64,000 nt of DNA from Phymorhynchus buccinoides (GCA_017654935.2 CM065713.1:18314074-18378073); one strand, 5' to 3'. Positions 32,966-44,313 are shown, counted from the stretch's first letter. The notes: a model not told the origin generated them from the letters alone. A program made the numbers and translations.

Positions 32966-33610
32966 TGAAAATATTTGGACATTCCTCTACCCAACGCATA
33001 TCATTATTACCAACAGTTTCAGGGTAGATGAAAGTACTGACATGATGCAAGGCGCTGGGTGAGCCGAAATTAGAGACAAAGTGACCGTGGGTGACTTGGT
33101 CAGTTGATTTGTTGTGGACTAATTCAGAGTTGTAGTCACTTTAAATTTGTATTGATGCAAATGATGGGGGGGGGGGGGGGGGGGGGGCGCGCAGGCTAGC
33201 CCACATATAATGTTACTATTTGTATGAATAATTTAATGATGAAATTTCTTTGCGATGTGTCTTTTATTCTTTTTTACTACTCTATTGCCTCTTGTTTATT
33301 TATTTATTGAAGCCTTCCCCTTGTGTATTTATGTATTGATTGATTGATTTATGCCTTGTGTCGATGATGATTTGATACATTTGTGGTGATGGGTGGAGGT
33401 GGATGGTATAGAATTAGGTGAGGGTGTAAGTGTTGGAGGGAGGGTGTAACAGTTGGGGTATTTATATGCATGTACAGTCCATCAGTATGCAAGTGGTGTT
33501 CACAACCTATGTGGAAGCGTGTGTGTGTGTGCATATGGGTGCAGTTGTATGTGCATTTGACAGGGTGTATGTAGTGTATATGAGAAAGAAAGTGAGTGAG
33601 AGGAAGAGAG
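32966..33610. other. No gene seen; G run and GT patches
   Basis: Sequence to the right of the giant palindrome. It contains a 22-base G run (33166-33187) and a short GATT repeat near 33335-33348. Open frames at 33349-33681 are not supported by motifs. Confidence 0.4.
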
Positions 33611-33624
33611 AGACAGAGAGATTC

Positions 33625-34160
33625 GGATTCAGAGTCGGATATTTTATTCATAAAGGCCATAGCCCCTTAGAAGGGGGGTAAGCAAACAGCACAACAAAAG
33701 CAATTAAAGCTAGATAACTCTACATACACACAGCATTTCGCCTCTTAAATGCTTTATACAGATACAGACAAAACGACTTGACAGTATTTTCATTTTTTGA
33801 AGACAACAGGAGAACTAATCTAAAAAGGCATGGATCACGAAAGTATTTACGTGATATAAATTCTTCTCTAAGGTCTCTTAGTTCTGGACATGATAACACA
33901 AAATGAACTTCATCTTCAACAGACATAAAGGACATGTCAAACTATTAGCGCGAGTCTGTCTGTAGCGATAATAATGTACATATATATCAGAAATGCCAAA
34001 TCTAAACTTTGTTATTATGCGCTTAATGTGCTTGTCAATATGGTTACTAATATAAGGAGGCATAATACGTAACTCAAAAAACATTCTGTAACAATTGAAC
34101 CTGTCGCTAGTTTGAATTTGAAATTTGCAGACAACAAAAAAATGTTGATTGTGCACTGCT
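33625..34160 (-). pseudogene. LINE C-terminal remnant
   Basis: Minus-strand frames read MPPYISNHIDKHIKRIITKF, then RFGISDIYVHYYRYR and CPLC. After a frameshift near 33935 they read VEDEVHFVLSCPELRDL and CLYLYKAFKRRN, with a stop near 33720. The CxxC...HxxxxC cluster and the helical tail match the C-terminal domains of the LINEs at 8340 and 41240. The 3' end has GAATAAAATATCCGACTC near 33625-33650. Only the tail of the element remains. Confidence 0.7.
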
Positions 34161-34194
34161 GTTGTTGTGCACTGTGTGGGTGATGGTCATACAG

Positions 34195-34240
34195 GCAGAC
34201 CTGGGTCATCCTTTTTTTTTAGGATGAACCTGGGTCTGTC
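34195..34240. repeat. Short hairpin
   Basis: CAGACCTGGGTCATCC, a T run, then GGATGAACCTGGGTCTG. It lies at the 5' border of the LINE remnant and may mark a small insertion. Confidence 0.6.
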
Positions 34241-34407
34241 TCATTGTGGCTGTTGCTTATGCTTTGCTAGGCGAATTGGTGCCAAAAACAACTTTTGTGA
34301 AGGGAGTTAATTACAGAGGGAGAGTTACCTTTCCTTACTTCACTAATGCACTGCAGTTTGATTTGACTGATTATTCTATTGCATTTTCTTTCAACTTTTC
34401 CTTGTAG

Positions 34408-34745
34408 CATTCTAGGCGGTCAAGGGTTCGAACGCGGAATAGACATCACAGAGGTGAACATCTTCCTGGCACACAGAGAGGATTTAGCCCACACACTTGC
34501 GCCAGGCACCCAACCAGAAAACGCAATTCCCCATCTACCATGATGGGCCAGGCACCCCCGCTAAGAGACACTCTACCATTAAAGACCTTGACTCGCCCAG
34601 TGTGGCATATGAGAGAACGTATAGGAAACTTTGCGTGGAGCACTTCCATCGCAGGGAGACGAAACATGTGTACAAGCAGCTGCATCATGTCGTCTACGAT
34701 GTGCGTTTTCGGTTTCCTCTCATGGCGCTGGAGTTTGCATGGCAG
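34408..34745 (+). CDS. Exon candidate with splice signals
   Basis: A pyrimidine-rich stretch ending CAACTTTTCCTTGTAG precedes base 34408, and the right edge GCATGGCAG is followed by GTGAGT, a consensus donor, at 34746. Between them one frame is open throughout; a second frame, open from about 34488, has more balanced composition (FPIYHDGPGTPAKRH, YRKLCVEHFHRRETKHVYKQ and FRFPLMALEFAWQ). A third frame is open over the first 100 bases (GGQGFERGIDITEVNIFLAH). If coding, the mixture suggests a frameshifted or misdefined exon. No family is recognised. It could be a host gene exon or a pseudogene piece. Confidence 0.35.
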
Positions 34746-34958
34746 GTGAGTATCGGGAATTATGTGTGCCTTCTTGCTAAATGTGATTGTTGGCGTCTTA
34801 GGGCCTATAATACTGTTCATTTTCTGTAATCTAAACTGGTGCCCCATAAGCCTTTGTTCGGGTTTCATGGCAATAAAACAATGTTCAATGTTCACACACA
34901 CACATGCGCGTTTACTTAACGTTGTGGAGTACAGCTGATTTGTGTGTGTGTGTTTACC

Positions 34959-35232
34959 GTAGGTTATGCAGTAACACACTGTACCCAACACCGATGTCGT
35001 GGAGTAACATTTTTTTTATGGAGTAACTTTTTCCATTACTACACAAAGCTCACATGCGAGCAACCTCACAGTGGTCTTCTGAGGTATGTTAGATATTTAT
35101 TTCAGGGCAACGAGGACAGACTCTGGACGCTGTTTATGAGGTTAGCGTTGTGGAGTCATGGAAAAAGTTACTCCATAAAAACAGTTACTCCACACCGTCG
35201 GTGTTGGGTACAGTTTTTACTCCATAACCTAC
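34959..35232. mobile_element. Inverted repeat with about 80-base arms (MITE candidate)
   Basis: GTAGGTTATGCAGTAACACA continues through CTGTACCCAACACCGATG and TATGGAGTAACTTTTTCCAT. Its complement runs from 35152 to 35232 with about 90 percent identity by eye. The 110-base centre is unrelated. No target duplication was identified. A CA/CT microsatellite starts immediately at its right edge. Confidence 0.75.
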
Positions 35233-35244
35233 AGTTGACAGACG

Positions 35245-35360
<116 letters not shown>

Positions 35361-35604
35361 ATTGTAACTGATCAATATACTGGTGAAAATAACATTGTCA
35401 TATCAAAACATATTGGAAATAAATCATCATCGTTTCTTGGGGTCAATCCATCTTACCTTCACACACATTCATCTTTCAAAGAAAAAAAGAGTGGGTATGA
35501 GGAAGGAGACATGATACGATAAATACAGACATTCTTAAAATGGTAATGACACATTGAACTGTTAGACAAGAGCTTCAGTAAAACAGAAAGAAAGACTTAC
35601 TTTC

Positions 35605-35822
35605 AGTTCACAGTTAAAAGACCGGTTCATGGCAACTGGAATCGGTTTTTCAAACCGCAAAATGTATGCACCGTTTTTTGTGTTCAAACCGGTTTTATCG
35701 CCCACCTCCAGTGTCGAATCTAGAGCATGGTCTTGCGGGATTCCCACATTTTTTCTCATTTGGACACATAAAATTGCGAATGATGCGGCCCAAGTCAACC
35801 CAAAAAATCGAAACGAACGCAC
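35605..35822 (-). CDS. Exon candidate, minus strand
   Basis: Minus-strand open stretch including MRKNVGIPQDHALDS, LEVGDKTGLNTKNGAYILRF and AMNRSFNCELK, ending at AAA followed by GTAAGT, a good donor. Upstream residues FGLTWAASFAILCV are hydrophobic, like a signal anchor, but the frame there begins with GTG, not ATG. On the minus strand upstream, TATAAA (35858-35863) and CCAAT (35912-35916) occur at promoter-like spacing. It may be a first exon with an unseen start, or coincidence. No homologue is recognised and no downstream acceptor could be matched. Confidence 0.28.
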
Positions 35823-36371
35823 TTTTACTTAACAAGCGCAGAATCACTGCAGCTGTGTTTATAGTCTTCTCAATTCTGAGTTACCGAGCATCCTTTCTGG
35901 CAACACTTTTGATTGGCTGAGGACTTTGGTTTTATTCAATCACACAAACTTTTACAGACCGCATTGTCATTTCCGGTGCACAATTACCAACCAAGCTTTT
36001 TTTAGTGCTCGACAGCGGTTGTTGTAAGGCGGTTGTTGTAAGGCGGTTGTTGTAAGGCGCTGTGAGCAAAGATAACAAGGCAAACTTGTTTGGTTTCGTA
36101 GCCTATCAACGAAGAATGCTGCACAACCATCGAAAAACTCTGGGTCAAGAAATTAAGAAAAAATGGCTTTCACGACTCTGTGTTGACCAAATCAGAACTG
36201 TACCTTGCAAAACGAGCTGGACAGGACGCTAAAACCAATCTTTCAAAAGGCTTGGCTGTGCTTCAAGGAAGAGGATGATGACATCCACGATTAGAGCCGT
36301 GATATGATGGCTGAATCGGCAAAGGTCGCTACGCGAAGGCTACTATTGTAAAGTTAAGACTTCGCTTAGAG

Positions 36372-36372
<1 letters not shown>

Positions 36373-36450
<78 letters not shown>
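36373..36450. repeat. CT microsatellite
   Basis: About 39 uninterrupted CT units. A triplicated GGCGGTTGTTGTAAGGC-like unit lies upstream at 36013-36058. Confidence 0.97.
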
Positions 36451-36457
<7 letters not shown>

Positions 36458-36622
36458 TTAACAATTCTTTTCACCCTTCTTCCTCCCAATTTCATCCCTA
36501 TTTCCTCATTTTAGGTGCCTTTATAGCTACTGTCTCAATTTATAATAATCATTTGTCTCCTTGACCCAACACACACACATATCCTCTCTCCTCTCCACCC
36601 CCTCCCCCTGCATTATACAACT

Positions 36623-36735
<113 letters not shown>

Positions 36736-36911
36736 TTGTTTGCAACAACTGGTTAAATGAAATGAAAACAAACTTCTAAAAAATGTGTGTGCATGAACTT
36801 TTATTATGCCGCTCAATTTTGTTGGTGAGGGGAACCAAGTGGCTCTTTTTTTTCAGTCAAGGGAGCCTTTTCTAAAATTCTAGAATCAACCCTGCACCTC
36901 TATTCCTCATA

Positions 36912-37084
36912 CAGTGGACCCTCCCTTATAAGACCTATTATAAGACTCCCTCCCACATAAGACCTACTTCTCTGAGACATTACCCTTCTTTGTAAGTATT
37001 AAAATTACCTCCCTTTTAAGACCCCTCCATTATAAGACCTAATTTTGGATGATTTTTGGTGGTCTTATAAGGGAGGTTCCACTG
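36912..37084. mobile_element. Complete TA-flanked MITE, 173 bp
   Basis: Left end CAGTGGACCCTCCCTTATAA, right end TTATAAGGGAGGTTCCACTG, each bordered by TA (36910-36911 and 37085-37086). Internal AT-rich sequence contains further TTATAAGACC copies. TA duplication and the CAGTGG terminus point to the Tc1/mariner superfamily, by inference. The same end is seen at 2365-2410. Confidence 0.85.
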
Positions 37085-37089
37085 TACCT

Positions 37090-37915
37090 GTTTCCACAAT
37101 GACAGCAAGACATGTGTTAGATATAAGCCTGTACTGCGACCACCATTTTGACATAGTGTAGTGAGTGTAAGGGAAGTATCTTCTGCATACCCAACAGATA
37201 AAAGGCTAATGACAGCAGATCGAAAAATGCAAACTTTGTGAGACTGTTTTGCGTACGGAAAGATATCTTTTTCCCAGTCTAAAAAAAAGTGTAGGATCGG
37301 CTGCCAAAATTACGGCCAGTCAAGTAACTAGACGAACAACATTTGGGTGGTGATGGGGGCGCTTAGTATTTTACAAACACCCTTTACTCAAATGGCTTTT
37401 TTAATTGGTTAGCATTGGCCTGAAGGTGTTGGGGCCAAAAGGAACATGAGAGCCTGCACAATAAGTGATTTTGCGCAGTAATGGAAAATCATGCAGCAGC
37501 TTAGTAGTGAATGACTACAACTGTCCAGCTAACAGGCATTTGCACTGTTTCTTAGAGCACAGCTCAGGGAATTAGCCGGCCTTTCGAGCACTTCCCCAAC
37601 GCCAGCTGTCCTCAGATTCCTTTTGGCCTTGATGGTGGGGATGCACCCTGGGCAAGGCATTTATATCATATGAACAATGTTAGCCCAGCCTTCCAGAGGA
37701 GCAGCTGCCTTTTCTGTTATCCAAAAGTCATGGTCGGAAACGACAAGACCAGCATCCATGCATTCCTCATTTGATGTGGATTTGGGTGTTGCTGGTTTTT
37801 TTCCTTTCCGCAGACAATCTCCCTTCCCATCATTGTGCATACAGGAAGTAACCAGTTGTCGGAACACGTTGGAGCTCAACTGTGGCACAGCTTCAGCTCT
37901 CCCAATGTGGTCAGT
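37090..37915. other. No supported gene; one acceptor-like site
   Basis: An 88-codon minus-strand frame (37661-37927; MDAGLVVSDHDFWITEKAA in its middle) and plus-strand frames overlap here. A strong acceptor-like TTTTTTCCTTTCCGCAG ends at about 37815 on the plus strand. With no partner donor and no family match, neither strand can be chosen. Confidence 0.35.
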
Positions 37916-37919
37916 GCTG

Positions 37920-39548
37920 CTCTGCATGCATCAACATATGTGTGTTGTCTGTGTGCATCAACATATGTGTGTTGTCTGTGTGCATCAACATATGTGTGTT
38001 GTCTGCATGCATCAACATATGTGTGTTGTCTGTGTGCATCAACATATGTGTGTTGTCTGTGTGCGTCAAGATAGGCATGTTGTCTGCATGCATCAACATA
38101 TGTGTGTTGTCTGCATGCATCAACATATGTGTGTTGTCTGTGTGCGTCAAGATAGGCATGTCTGCATGAGTCAAGATAGGCATGTCTGCATGCATCAACA
38201 TAGTGTTGTCTGTGTGCATCAACATATGTGTGTTGTCTGTGTGCGTCAAGATAGGCATGTCTGCATGAGTCAAGATAGGCATGTCTGCATGCATCAACAT
38301 ATGTGTGTTGTCTGTGTGTGTCAAGATAGGCATGTCTGCATGAGTCAAGATAGGCATGTCTGCATGCATCAACATATGTGTGTTGTCTGTGTGTGTCAAG
38401 ATAGGCATGTCTGCATGCATCAACATATGTGTGTTGTCTGTGTGTGTCAAGATAGGCATGTCTGCATGCATCAACATATGTGTGTTGTCTGTGTGCATCA
38501 ACATATGTGTGTGTCTGTGTGTGTCAAGATAGGCATGTCTGCATGAGTCAAGATAGGCATGTCTGCATGCATCAACATATGTGTGTTGTCTGTGTGTGTC
38601 AAGATAGGCATGTCTGCATGCATCAACATATGTGTGTTGTTTGTGTGCGTCAAGATAGGCATGTCTGCATGCATCAACATATGTGTGTTGTCTGTGTGCG
38701 TCAAGATAGGCATGTCTGCATGCATCAACATATGTGTGTTGTCTGTGTGTGTCAAGATAGGCATGTCTGCATGCATCAACATATGTGTGTTGTCTGTGTG
38801 TGTCAAGATAGGCATGTCTGCATGCATCAACATATGTGTGTTGTCTGTGTGTGTCAAGATAGGCATGTCTGCATGCATCAACATATGTGTGTTGTCTGTG
38901 TGTGTCAAGATAGGCATGTCTGCATGCATCAACATATGTGTGTTGTTTGTGTGCGTCAAGATAGGCATGTCTGCATGCATCAACATATGTGTGTTGTTTG
39001 TGTGCGTCAAGATAGGCATGTCTGCATGCATCAACATATGTGTGTTGTCTGTGTGCGTCAAGATAGGCATGTTGTCTGCATGCATCAACATATGTGTGTT
39101 GTCTGTGTGCATCAACATATGTGTGTTGTCTGTGTGTGTCAAGATAGGCATGTCTGCATGCATCAACATATGTGTGTTGTCTGTGTGCATCAACATATGT
39201 GTGTTGTCTGTGTGTGTCAAGATAGGCATGTCTGCATGCATCAACATATGTGTGTTGTCTGTGTGTGTCAAGATAGGCATGTCTGCATGCATCAACATAT
39301 GTGTGTTGTCTGTGTGCGTCAAGATAGGCATGTTGTCTGCATGCATCAACATATGTGTGTTGTCTGTGTGCGTCAAGATAGGCATGTCTGCATGCATCAA
39401 CATATGTGTGTTGTCTGTGTGTGTCAAGATAGGCATGTCTGCATGCATCAACATATGTGTGTTGTCTGTGTGTGTCAAGATAGGCATGTCTGCATGCATC
39501 AACATATGTGTGTTGTCTGTGTGCGTCAAGATAGGCGTGTCTGCATGC
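37920..39548. repeat. Minisatellite, 51-bp unit, about 32 units
   Basis: The unit is a 27-base half (CATCAACATATGTGTGTTGT then CTGTGTG) plus a 24-base half (GTCAAGATAGGCATGTCTGC then ATGC). Half-units are sometimes duplicated or dropped, and GCGTC/GTGTC variants alternate. Spacing of GCATCAAC at 38671, 38722 and 38773 confirms 51 bases. Because 51 is divisible by three, four of six frames stay open for hundreds of codons, the longest on the minus strand (37911-39836). This is a consequence of the repeat, not evidence of a gene. Confidence 0.95.
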
Positions 39549-39549
39549 A

Positions 39550-39790
39550 ACAACATATCGCCGTCCGCATGCAAAAGAGACGTAACTCAAAATTGGTCGT
39601 CTTCGATGTGTTGGACTTAGTTGATCTAGACAAGCTGCATCATCTAACAGAGCTGTCAAACACTGATAAAGATAAAACACCGATGGTGACGCTAAAGGAA
39701 CACAAAATGACGTTATGTGGCCTCTAATGACCCAAATATTGAGTTTTCCATTCCTCATATGTGAAGTGATGTCATTCGACTTGCGTCTGT
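39550..39790. other. Short non-repeat spacer between minisatellite blocks
   Basis: Unique-looking sequence separating the regular array from its degenerate relative. A plus-strand frame continues from the array (VVFDVLDLVDLDKLHHL) but no support for coding exists. Confidence 0.4.
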
Positions 39791-40345
39791 ATTGCATGCG
39801 GGCGGCGACATGTGTTTTGTCTGCATGCGTCAACATATGTGTGTTGTCTGTGTGCGTCTAGATAGGCATGTCTGCATGCATCTTGCCGGTATGCATCAAT
39901 ATATGCGTTTTGTCTGTATGCATCAGTATATGTGTTTTGTCTGTATGCATCAATATATGTGTTTTGTCTGTATGCGTCAATATATGCGTTTTGTCTGTAT
40001 GCATCAATATATGCGTTTTGTTTGCGTTAAGATAGGCATATCTGTATGCGTCAATATATGTGTCGAGCTGGTATGCATCAAGATATGTTTTGTCTGTATG
40101 CGTCAAGATATGTGTTTTGTCTGGATGCGTCAAGATATGTTTTGTCTGTATGAGTCAAGATATGTGACATATGCGTCAACATTTGCATGTCTGTATCAGT
40201 GTATGCGTCAAATAAGCGTCTTGCGTATATCTGTATGCATCAAAATATTTGTTTCTGTATGCATCAAGATATGCATGTCTGTATGCGTCAAGATATGTGT
40301 TTGTATGCATCAAGATATGCATGTTTGTATGCGTCAAGATGCATA
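39790..40345. repeat. Degenerate relative of the 51-bp minisatellite
   Basis: Diverged units around TATGCATCAATATATGCGTT and TTGTCTG, TATGCGTCAAGATATG and CATGTCTGTATG. It appears to be the older or less homogenised edge of the same array. Confidence 0.85.
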
Positions 40346-40595
40346 TAAATGTAAATAAATTTAAAAAACTGAAAAGAGGAATTTATTATTTTTAAATTGA
40401 AGAAGTGAAACAGAATTTGAAGAAAGTCAGGGAGAGTATTACTCCACAACATTAAACATTACACTTTACACTTTTGAATACAATATTTAAAGGTGCAGTC
40501 CGGCGGGTGAGCAATTGTTTTCGTTTTGCACCTCTGCGGTGGAACGGGTTTTGGGGGAAAGAAAATGGCTTCCTATCATTAGAATGGACGCCATT

Positions 40596-41477
40596 CGCAA
40601 TATCATTAGCAAAGCAACTATGTTGATTTCTTGTTTAAAAACTTATAAGCATAAACTTAATAGGAAGGCTTTAGAAATAATGTACAATTCATTTATATTG
40701 CCACACTTTGACTATGCTGCCATAATATGGGATAATTGTACGGATGGACAATCAAACGCTCTTGAAAATGTACATCTTGAAGGGATAAGAACAATAATTG
40801 GAGCTGTTAGAGGCACAAGTCATCATAAGTTATATAAAGAATCTGGTTTCTGTACCCTTAAGGAAAGGAGAAAAAGACATAAACTTATACAATACTTCAA
40901 AATGATTAACAGCTTATGTCCAGTTTATTTAACAGACATTATTCCAGAACTTGTTTCAGACAGAAATCCATACCACAGAAGACGGCCTCTTGACCGATCT
41001 ATTCCAAAGCTTAATACTGAACTGTATCGTAATTCTTTTGTACCTTCCATTACCATCCTTTGGAACTCATTACCAGATTCGATTAAAAACAGCACCTCTT
41101 TAAGTCAAGTAAAGCGATATTTATGTGCTAACGATGCTATTGTACCAAATTTCTATTATTTTGGAAACCGAAGAGAACAAATCATACACTGTAGGCTGCG
41201 CTTAGGAATAAGTGATCTGAACAATGATCTACATAACCGTCATCTAGTCAACAGTCCGCTCTGTCGTTGTGGTGTTGCCCATGAAAATGCTGAACACTAT
41301 TTACTCTCTTGTACGTTGTTTCAAATCGCTCGTTTAAATACAATTTTAACTTTACCTAATGACTACACCCAACCAGAAATTCTTTTGCATGGAAATTTAA
41401 ATTTACCAAACAAAATAAACATTGCTATTTTTGAAACAGTCCACAGATTTATTCGTGAGTCTAAAAGATTTCAGTAA
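40596..41477 (+). pseudogene. LINE RT C-terminal region (open)
   Basis: About 290 codons: LNRKALEIMYNSFILPHFDY and AAIIWDNC (the thumb/connection region following the RT palm), then WNSLPDSIKNSTSLSQVKRY, RLRLGISDLNNDLHNRH and CRCGVAHENAEHYLLSC with the Cys/His cluster. The YADD-bearing palm is absent because of 5' truncation. The remaining frame is uninterrupted, suggesting a fairly recent insertion. The apparent upstream start codon at 40515 belongs to the MITE arm, not to the LINE. Confidence 0.85.
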
Positions 41478-41971
41478 TAATCTCCTTGCTTTTTGTGTAT
41501 TATGATTACTAAGTTAAAACTCTGTAGTACATGTTTGTATGTATAATGTATCAGTGCATGAACTTCTTTCTGTTGATAGATGCTTCATGACCCTTACAAT
41601 TAGTATTTGATTCACTTCACAGCTTTGTATTCCCCATCATCTTCATGTTTTTTGTGTTTTTTTGTTGTTTTTATATTCTTAATGTTATCTGTTTTCGTTT
41701 CGTGTATATGTTTAATTCTTTTTTTCTGTGCTTTAAGTGTATCACAAAGTTTTGATTTATCATTTTTCCAAATGTTGGTTTCACGAAGGATTCAAAATGT
41801 ATATCCTTATTTTCTCTAATTGTTTTAAACATCCTTTTGTGCTTACCAGCCGCCATGCTAACATGTATATGAAGTAAAGTGGCACAGTATAAGCTTTAAG
41901 CTTGTTGTTGCCGTTATGTTTGTTTAATATTTGTTTAATGTGCATTTGAAAAATAAAAAATCATTTAAACC
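40596..41971 (+). mobile_element. 5'-truncated LINE nested in the MITE
   Basis: Bounded by a 13-base target duplication, AATGGACGCCATT (40583-40595) and AATGGGCGCCATT (41972-41984), the second with one mismatch. It encodes the LINE C-terminus from RNIISKATMLISCLKTYKHK to the stop at 41477, followed by a 3' UTR with AAGCTTTAAGCTTGTTGTTG and an A-rich end AAAAATCATTTAAACC. Related 3' UTRs lie at 58310-58530 and possibly 56430-56545. Confidence 0.85.
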
Positions 41972-42216
41972 AATGGGCGCCATTTTCTTTCCCCCCCAAA
42001 CCCGTTCCACCGCAGAGGTGCAAAACGAAAACAACCGCTCACCCGCCGGACTGCACCTTTAACAACAGAACAAGATATAAACATCGTAATCTGAAAACCC
42101 ACCACTTTCAGAAATAAATTTGTGAACAGTGTTGAATACTAAAGAGTTTGAATGGATAGGCTAGATCTACGTTGCTATTGAGAAGAATTTGAATTTGAAT
42201 ACAATCCAAGGGACGA

Positions 42217-42566
42217 TTATACAGGGCTTCTCATGTTCCTTTCTCTTTAGGGGTACGCTCCCCGCATGTTGACAGTTTTAAATTATACAGGGCTTCTCAT
42301 GTTCCTTTCTCTTTAGGGGTACGCTCCCCCCTGTTGACAGTTTTAAATTATACAGGGCTTCTCATTTTCCTTTGTCTTTAGGGGTACGCTCCCCCCTGTG
42401 TTGACAGTTTTAAATTATACAGGGCTTCTCATGTTCCTTTCTCTTTAGGGGTACGCTCCCCCCTGTTGACAGTTTTAAATTATACAGGGCTTCTCATGTT
42501 CCTTTCTCTTTAGGGGTACGCTCCCCCCCTGTTGACAGTTTTAAATTATACAGGGCTTCTCATTGT
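42217..42566. repeat. Tandem repeat, 65-67-bp unit, 5.3 copies
   Basis: Units start ACAGGGCTTCTCATGTTCCT at 42221, 42287, 42352, 42419, 42484 and 42550, and contain TTTAGGGGTACGCTCCCC and GTTGACAGTTTTAAATTAT. Differences are mainly in the C run. Confidence 0.95.
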
Positions 42567-42569
42567 GAC

Positions 42570-43030
42570 GTAAGTGTCCCGCGCGACCCCACTTTCTTTA
42601 TTTCTTATCTACACCCCCCCCCCCCCCCCCCCCCCCTTCTCCCCTCCCCCCCCTCGCCTTTACATTTCTCTGTCCAGCCGCCACGTTAATTGCCCCGCTG
42701 CTTCAAACGAACGCCGCGGAAGGGCGTTATCTCTTTCTCCCTGGTCAGCACGTACCATCTACCGAGGTTATCTCCCTTCATCCCCCCCCCCCCCCCCCCC
42801 CCCCCCTTTCTACCGTCACATCACAAGAAAGTGACCACCACAGTCGGCCCCTTTCAACCCTTCCTTTCTGAGCACGAGAAAGATTTGAATGTCGGCACGT
42901 GATAAGGATGTAATAGGCGCGTGATTGTTCGGTACATTTAGAACAGCAATCTTGTGACGTATGGACTGTAATACACCAATAGCAGGCTTTCATTGTTTGA
43001 AAGTGAAGGCTATAATTGGAGTGGTGAGAA
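42570..43030. other. No gene seen; two long C runs
   Basis: C runs of 23 (42614-42636) and 25 (42782-42806) bases flank CT-rich sequence with a few CpG sites. Proline-rich frames here come from the C runs. Confidence 0.6.
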
Positions 43031-43035
43031 AAAGT

Positions 43036-44286
43036 TGTCACACAAGATGCTGAAACGTAGCTAGAGCAACACTCACAACCAGTCCATCATAAGCCCACTA
43101 GTAAGTATTATTGATGGCAGGTGATTGAGATCTTGTTTGTTTGACTCTAGTTTTGATCTAGATCCTATGTTCAATGATGAATAAGGAGTAGATAGATATG
43201 TTATAGAAAAGAAGTGGTAAACATTCTATTCTATTTATGTGCACTGATTATTTGTGTGTGTGTGTGTTTTTGACTTGAACACTTTTGGTACCAGAACCGG
43301 AGTTTATGCCTACTAACCCTTTTGTCTATTTTTAGTAGGAAACCTATGGGCCGCAATCTTGCACTTTATGATACCATTCCTTTCCAGGTGTTGGATGGAG
43401 AGTGATGTTGGATTGATCACCTTTTATGTTTTACTGATCTCAGTTTGTTAACTGAAATTCAGTTTATTTATTAACTACATGTAGTGCTATTGTACAAGGG
43501 AAGCCTTCAAGCCGGTTGGGATTCACTAATTCCCTGCCGACTGAAGCCCCTTGTCTCTAAGCCATAGAGATCTACATCCACCTTCTCCTGTGATTATCAG
43601 CAGGGCATCGTGGGCCGGATGATCATCCCGGACTCCACCAAGCACCAAGACGGGTCCGTCGCCAAGACAACCTGCACCCAGAATCCGCGAGGAGACCACG
43701 CCTGAACCGTGCCATCCCGCGAAGCCGTAATAGGAACGACTGGGAGCTACTCTCACCTGACGAGCAAGCCCAGAACTTCAAACAGCTAAGTCTACCTGAC
43801 TGCGCCAATCATTTGAACTTTCCTACGGACAATAAACATAATTAGTAACCCTTCCGGCATGGGGCGAACCTTATAGAAAGACAAAAGTCTTGTGAATCCT
43901 TTCGGATTTCATTGTGTTTTTAACCATATTTTGTTTTGGCGCCATTGAGCTGCTTTATTATTATTGTTGCATAATCTTATGCAGATTTTGGGAGTAAATA
44001 AAATACAAGTGTCAAATAATCCTGAACCCTTTGGTCAGACTGATGAGAGTGGGAGTCTTGTAATTTCATGTAAAACCCTACTTCTCTCTGTCTGCCATTT
44101 AGAGCAAATCAACCACTTGTATTTCTTACAATCATACGAGCCAGAACCCGGGCACAAATATAAATTTATTAGATGAAAAGGGGCCGGGAAAGTTGCTCAT
44201 CTCCCATACCCTAGAGAAGTGGGCTAAAGGCAAATTTTCTAAAGTCTTCCCTAGAGACTTAGCCTTTTAACCCATTACCTCGTCAC
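43036..44286 (+). mobile_element. Putative 5' LTR of a Ty3/Gypsy element
   Basis: Proposed from position: it ends CCTCGTCACA eight bases before a primer-binding-site-like sequence, and TGTCACACAAG at 43036 would give TG...CA ends. AATAAA occurs near 43833 and 43996. No 3' LTR lies in the window to confirm the borders, so the left edge is tentative. Confidence 0.4.
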
Positions 44287-44293
44287 ATCTAAT

Positions 44294-44313
44294 TGGGGGC
44301 TCGCGTCCGGGAT
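44294..44313 (+). promoter_or_regulatory. Primer binding site candidate (tRNA-Pro-like)
   Basis: TGGGGGCTCGCGTCCGGGAT resembles the complement of a tRNA-Pro 3' end but carries two extra bases (CG) in the middle. Its location between LTR and gag is right for minus-strand priming. Confidence 0.6.

Larger units (their letters stand above)
40491..42058. mobile_element. TTAA-flanked MITE split by a LINE insertion
   Basis: TTAA (40487-40490) then AGGTGCAGTCCGGCGGGTGA; the right end is TCACCCGCCGGACTGCACCT then TTAA (42059-42062). Arms of about 78 bases match almost perfectly, including CTCTGCGGTGGAACGGGTTT. Without the inserted LINE the element would be about 190 bases. TTAA targets fit Kolobok- or piggyBac-type elements; the terminus does not decide between them. 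Confidence 0.85.

Noticed and set aside
34446..34991. A 181-codon minus-strand frame
   Set aside because: It is antisense to the exon candidate and runs through the MITE-like inverted repeat; no motif or splice signal.
37661..37927. An 88-codon minus-strand frame containing DHDFWITEKAA
   Set aside because: It begins in the minisatellite edge, and an opposing strand has an acceptor-like site. No family, start or donor supports either strand.
37911..39836. A 641-codon minus-strand frame (MLMHADMPILTHTDNTH repeats) as a gene
   Set aside because: It comes from the 51-base minisatellite. Four frames are open, and frame choice by length is meaningless here.
37920..40345. Regularly spaced repeats as a CRISPR array
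   Set aside because: Units are directly adjacent and near-identical with no unique spacers, there are no cas genes, and the genome is animal-like.
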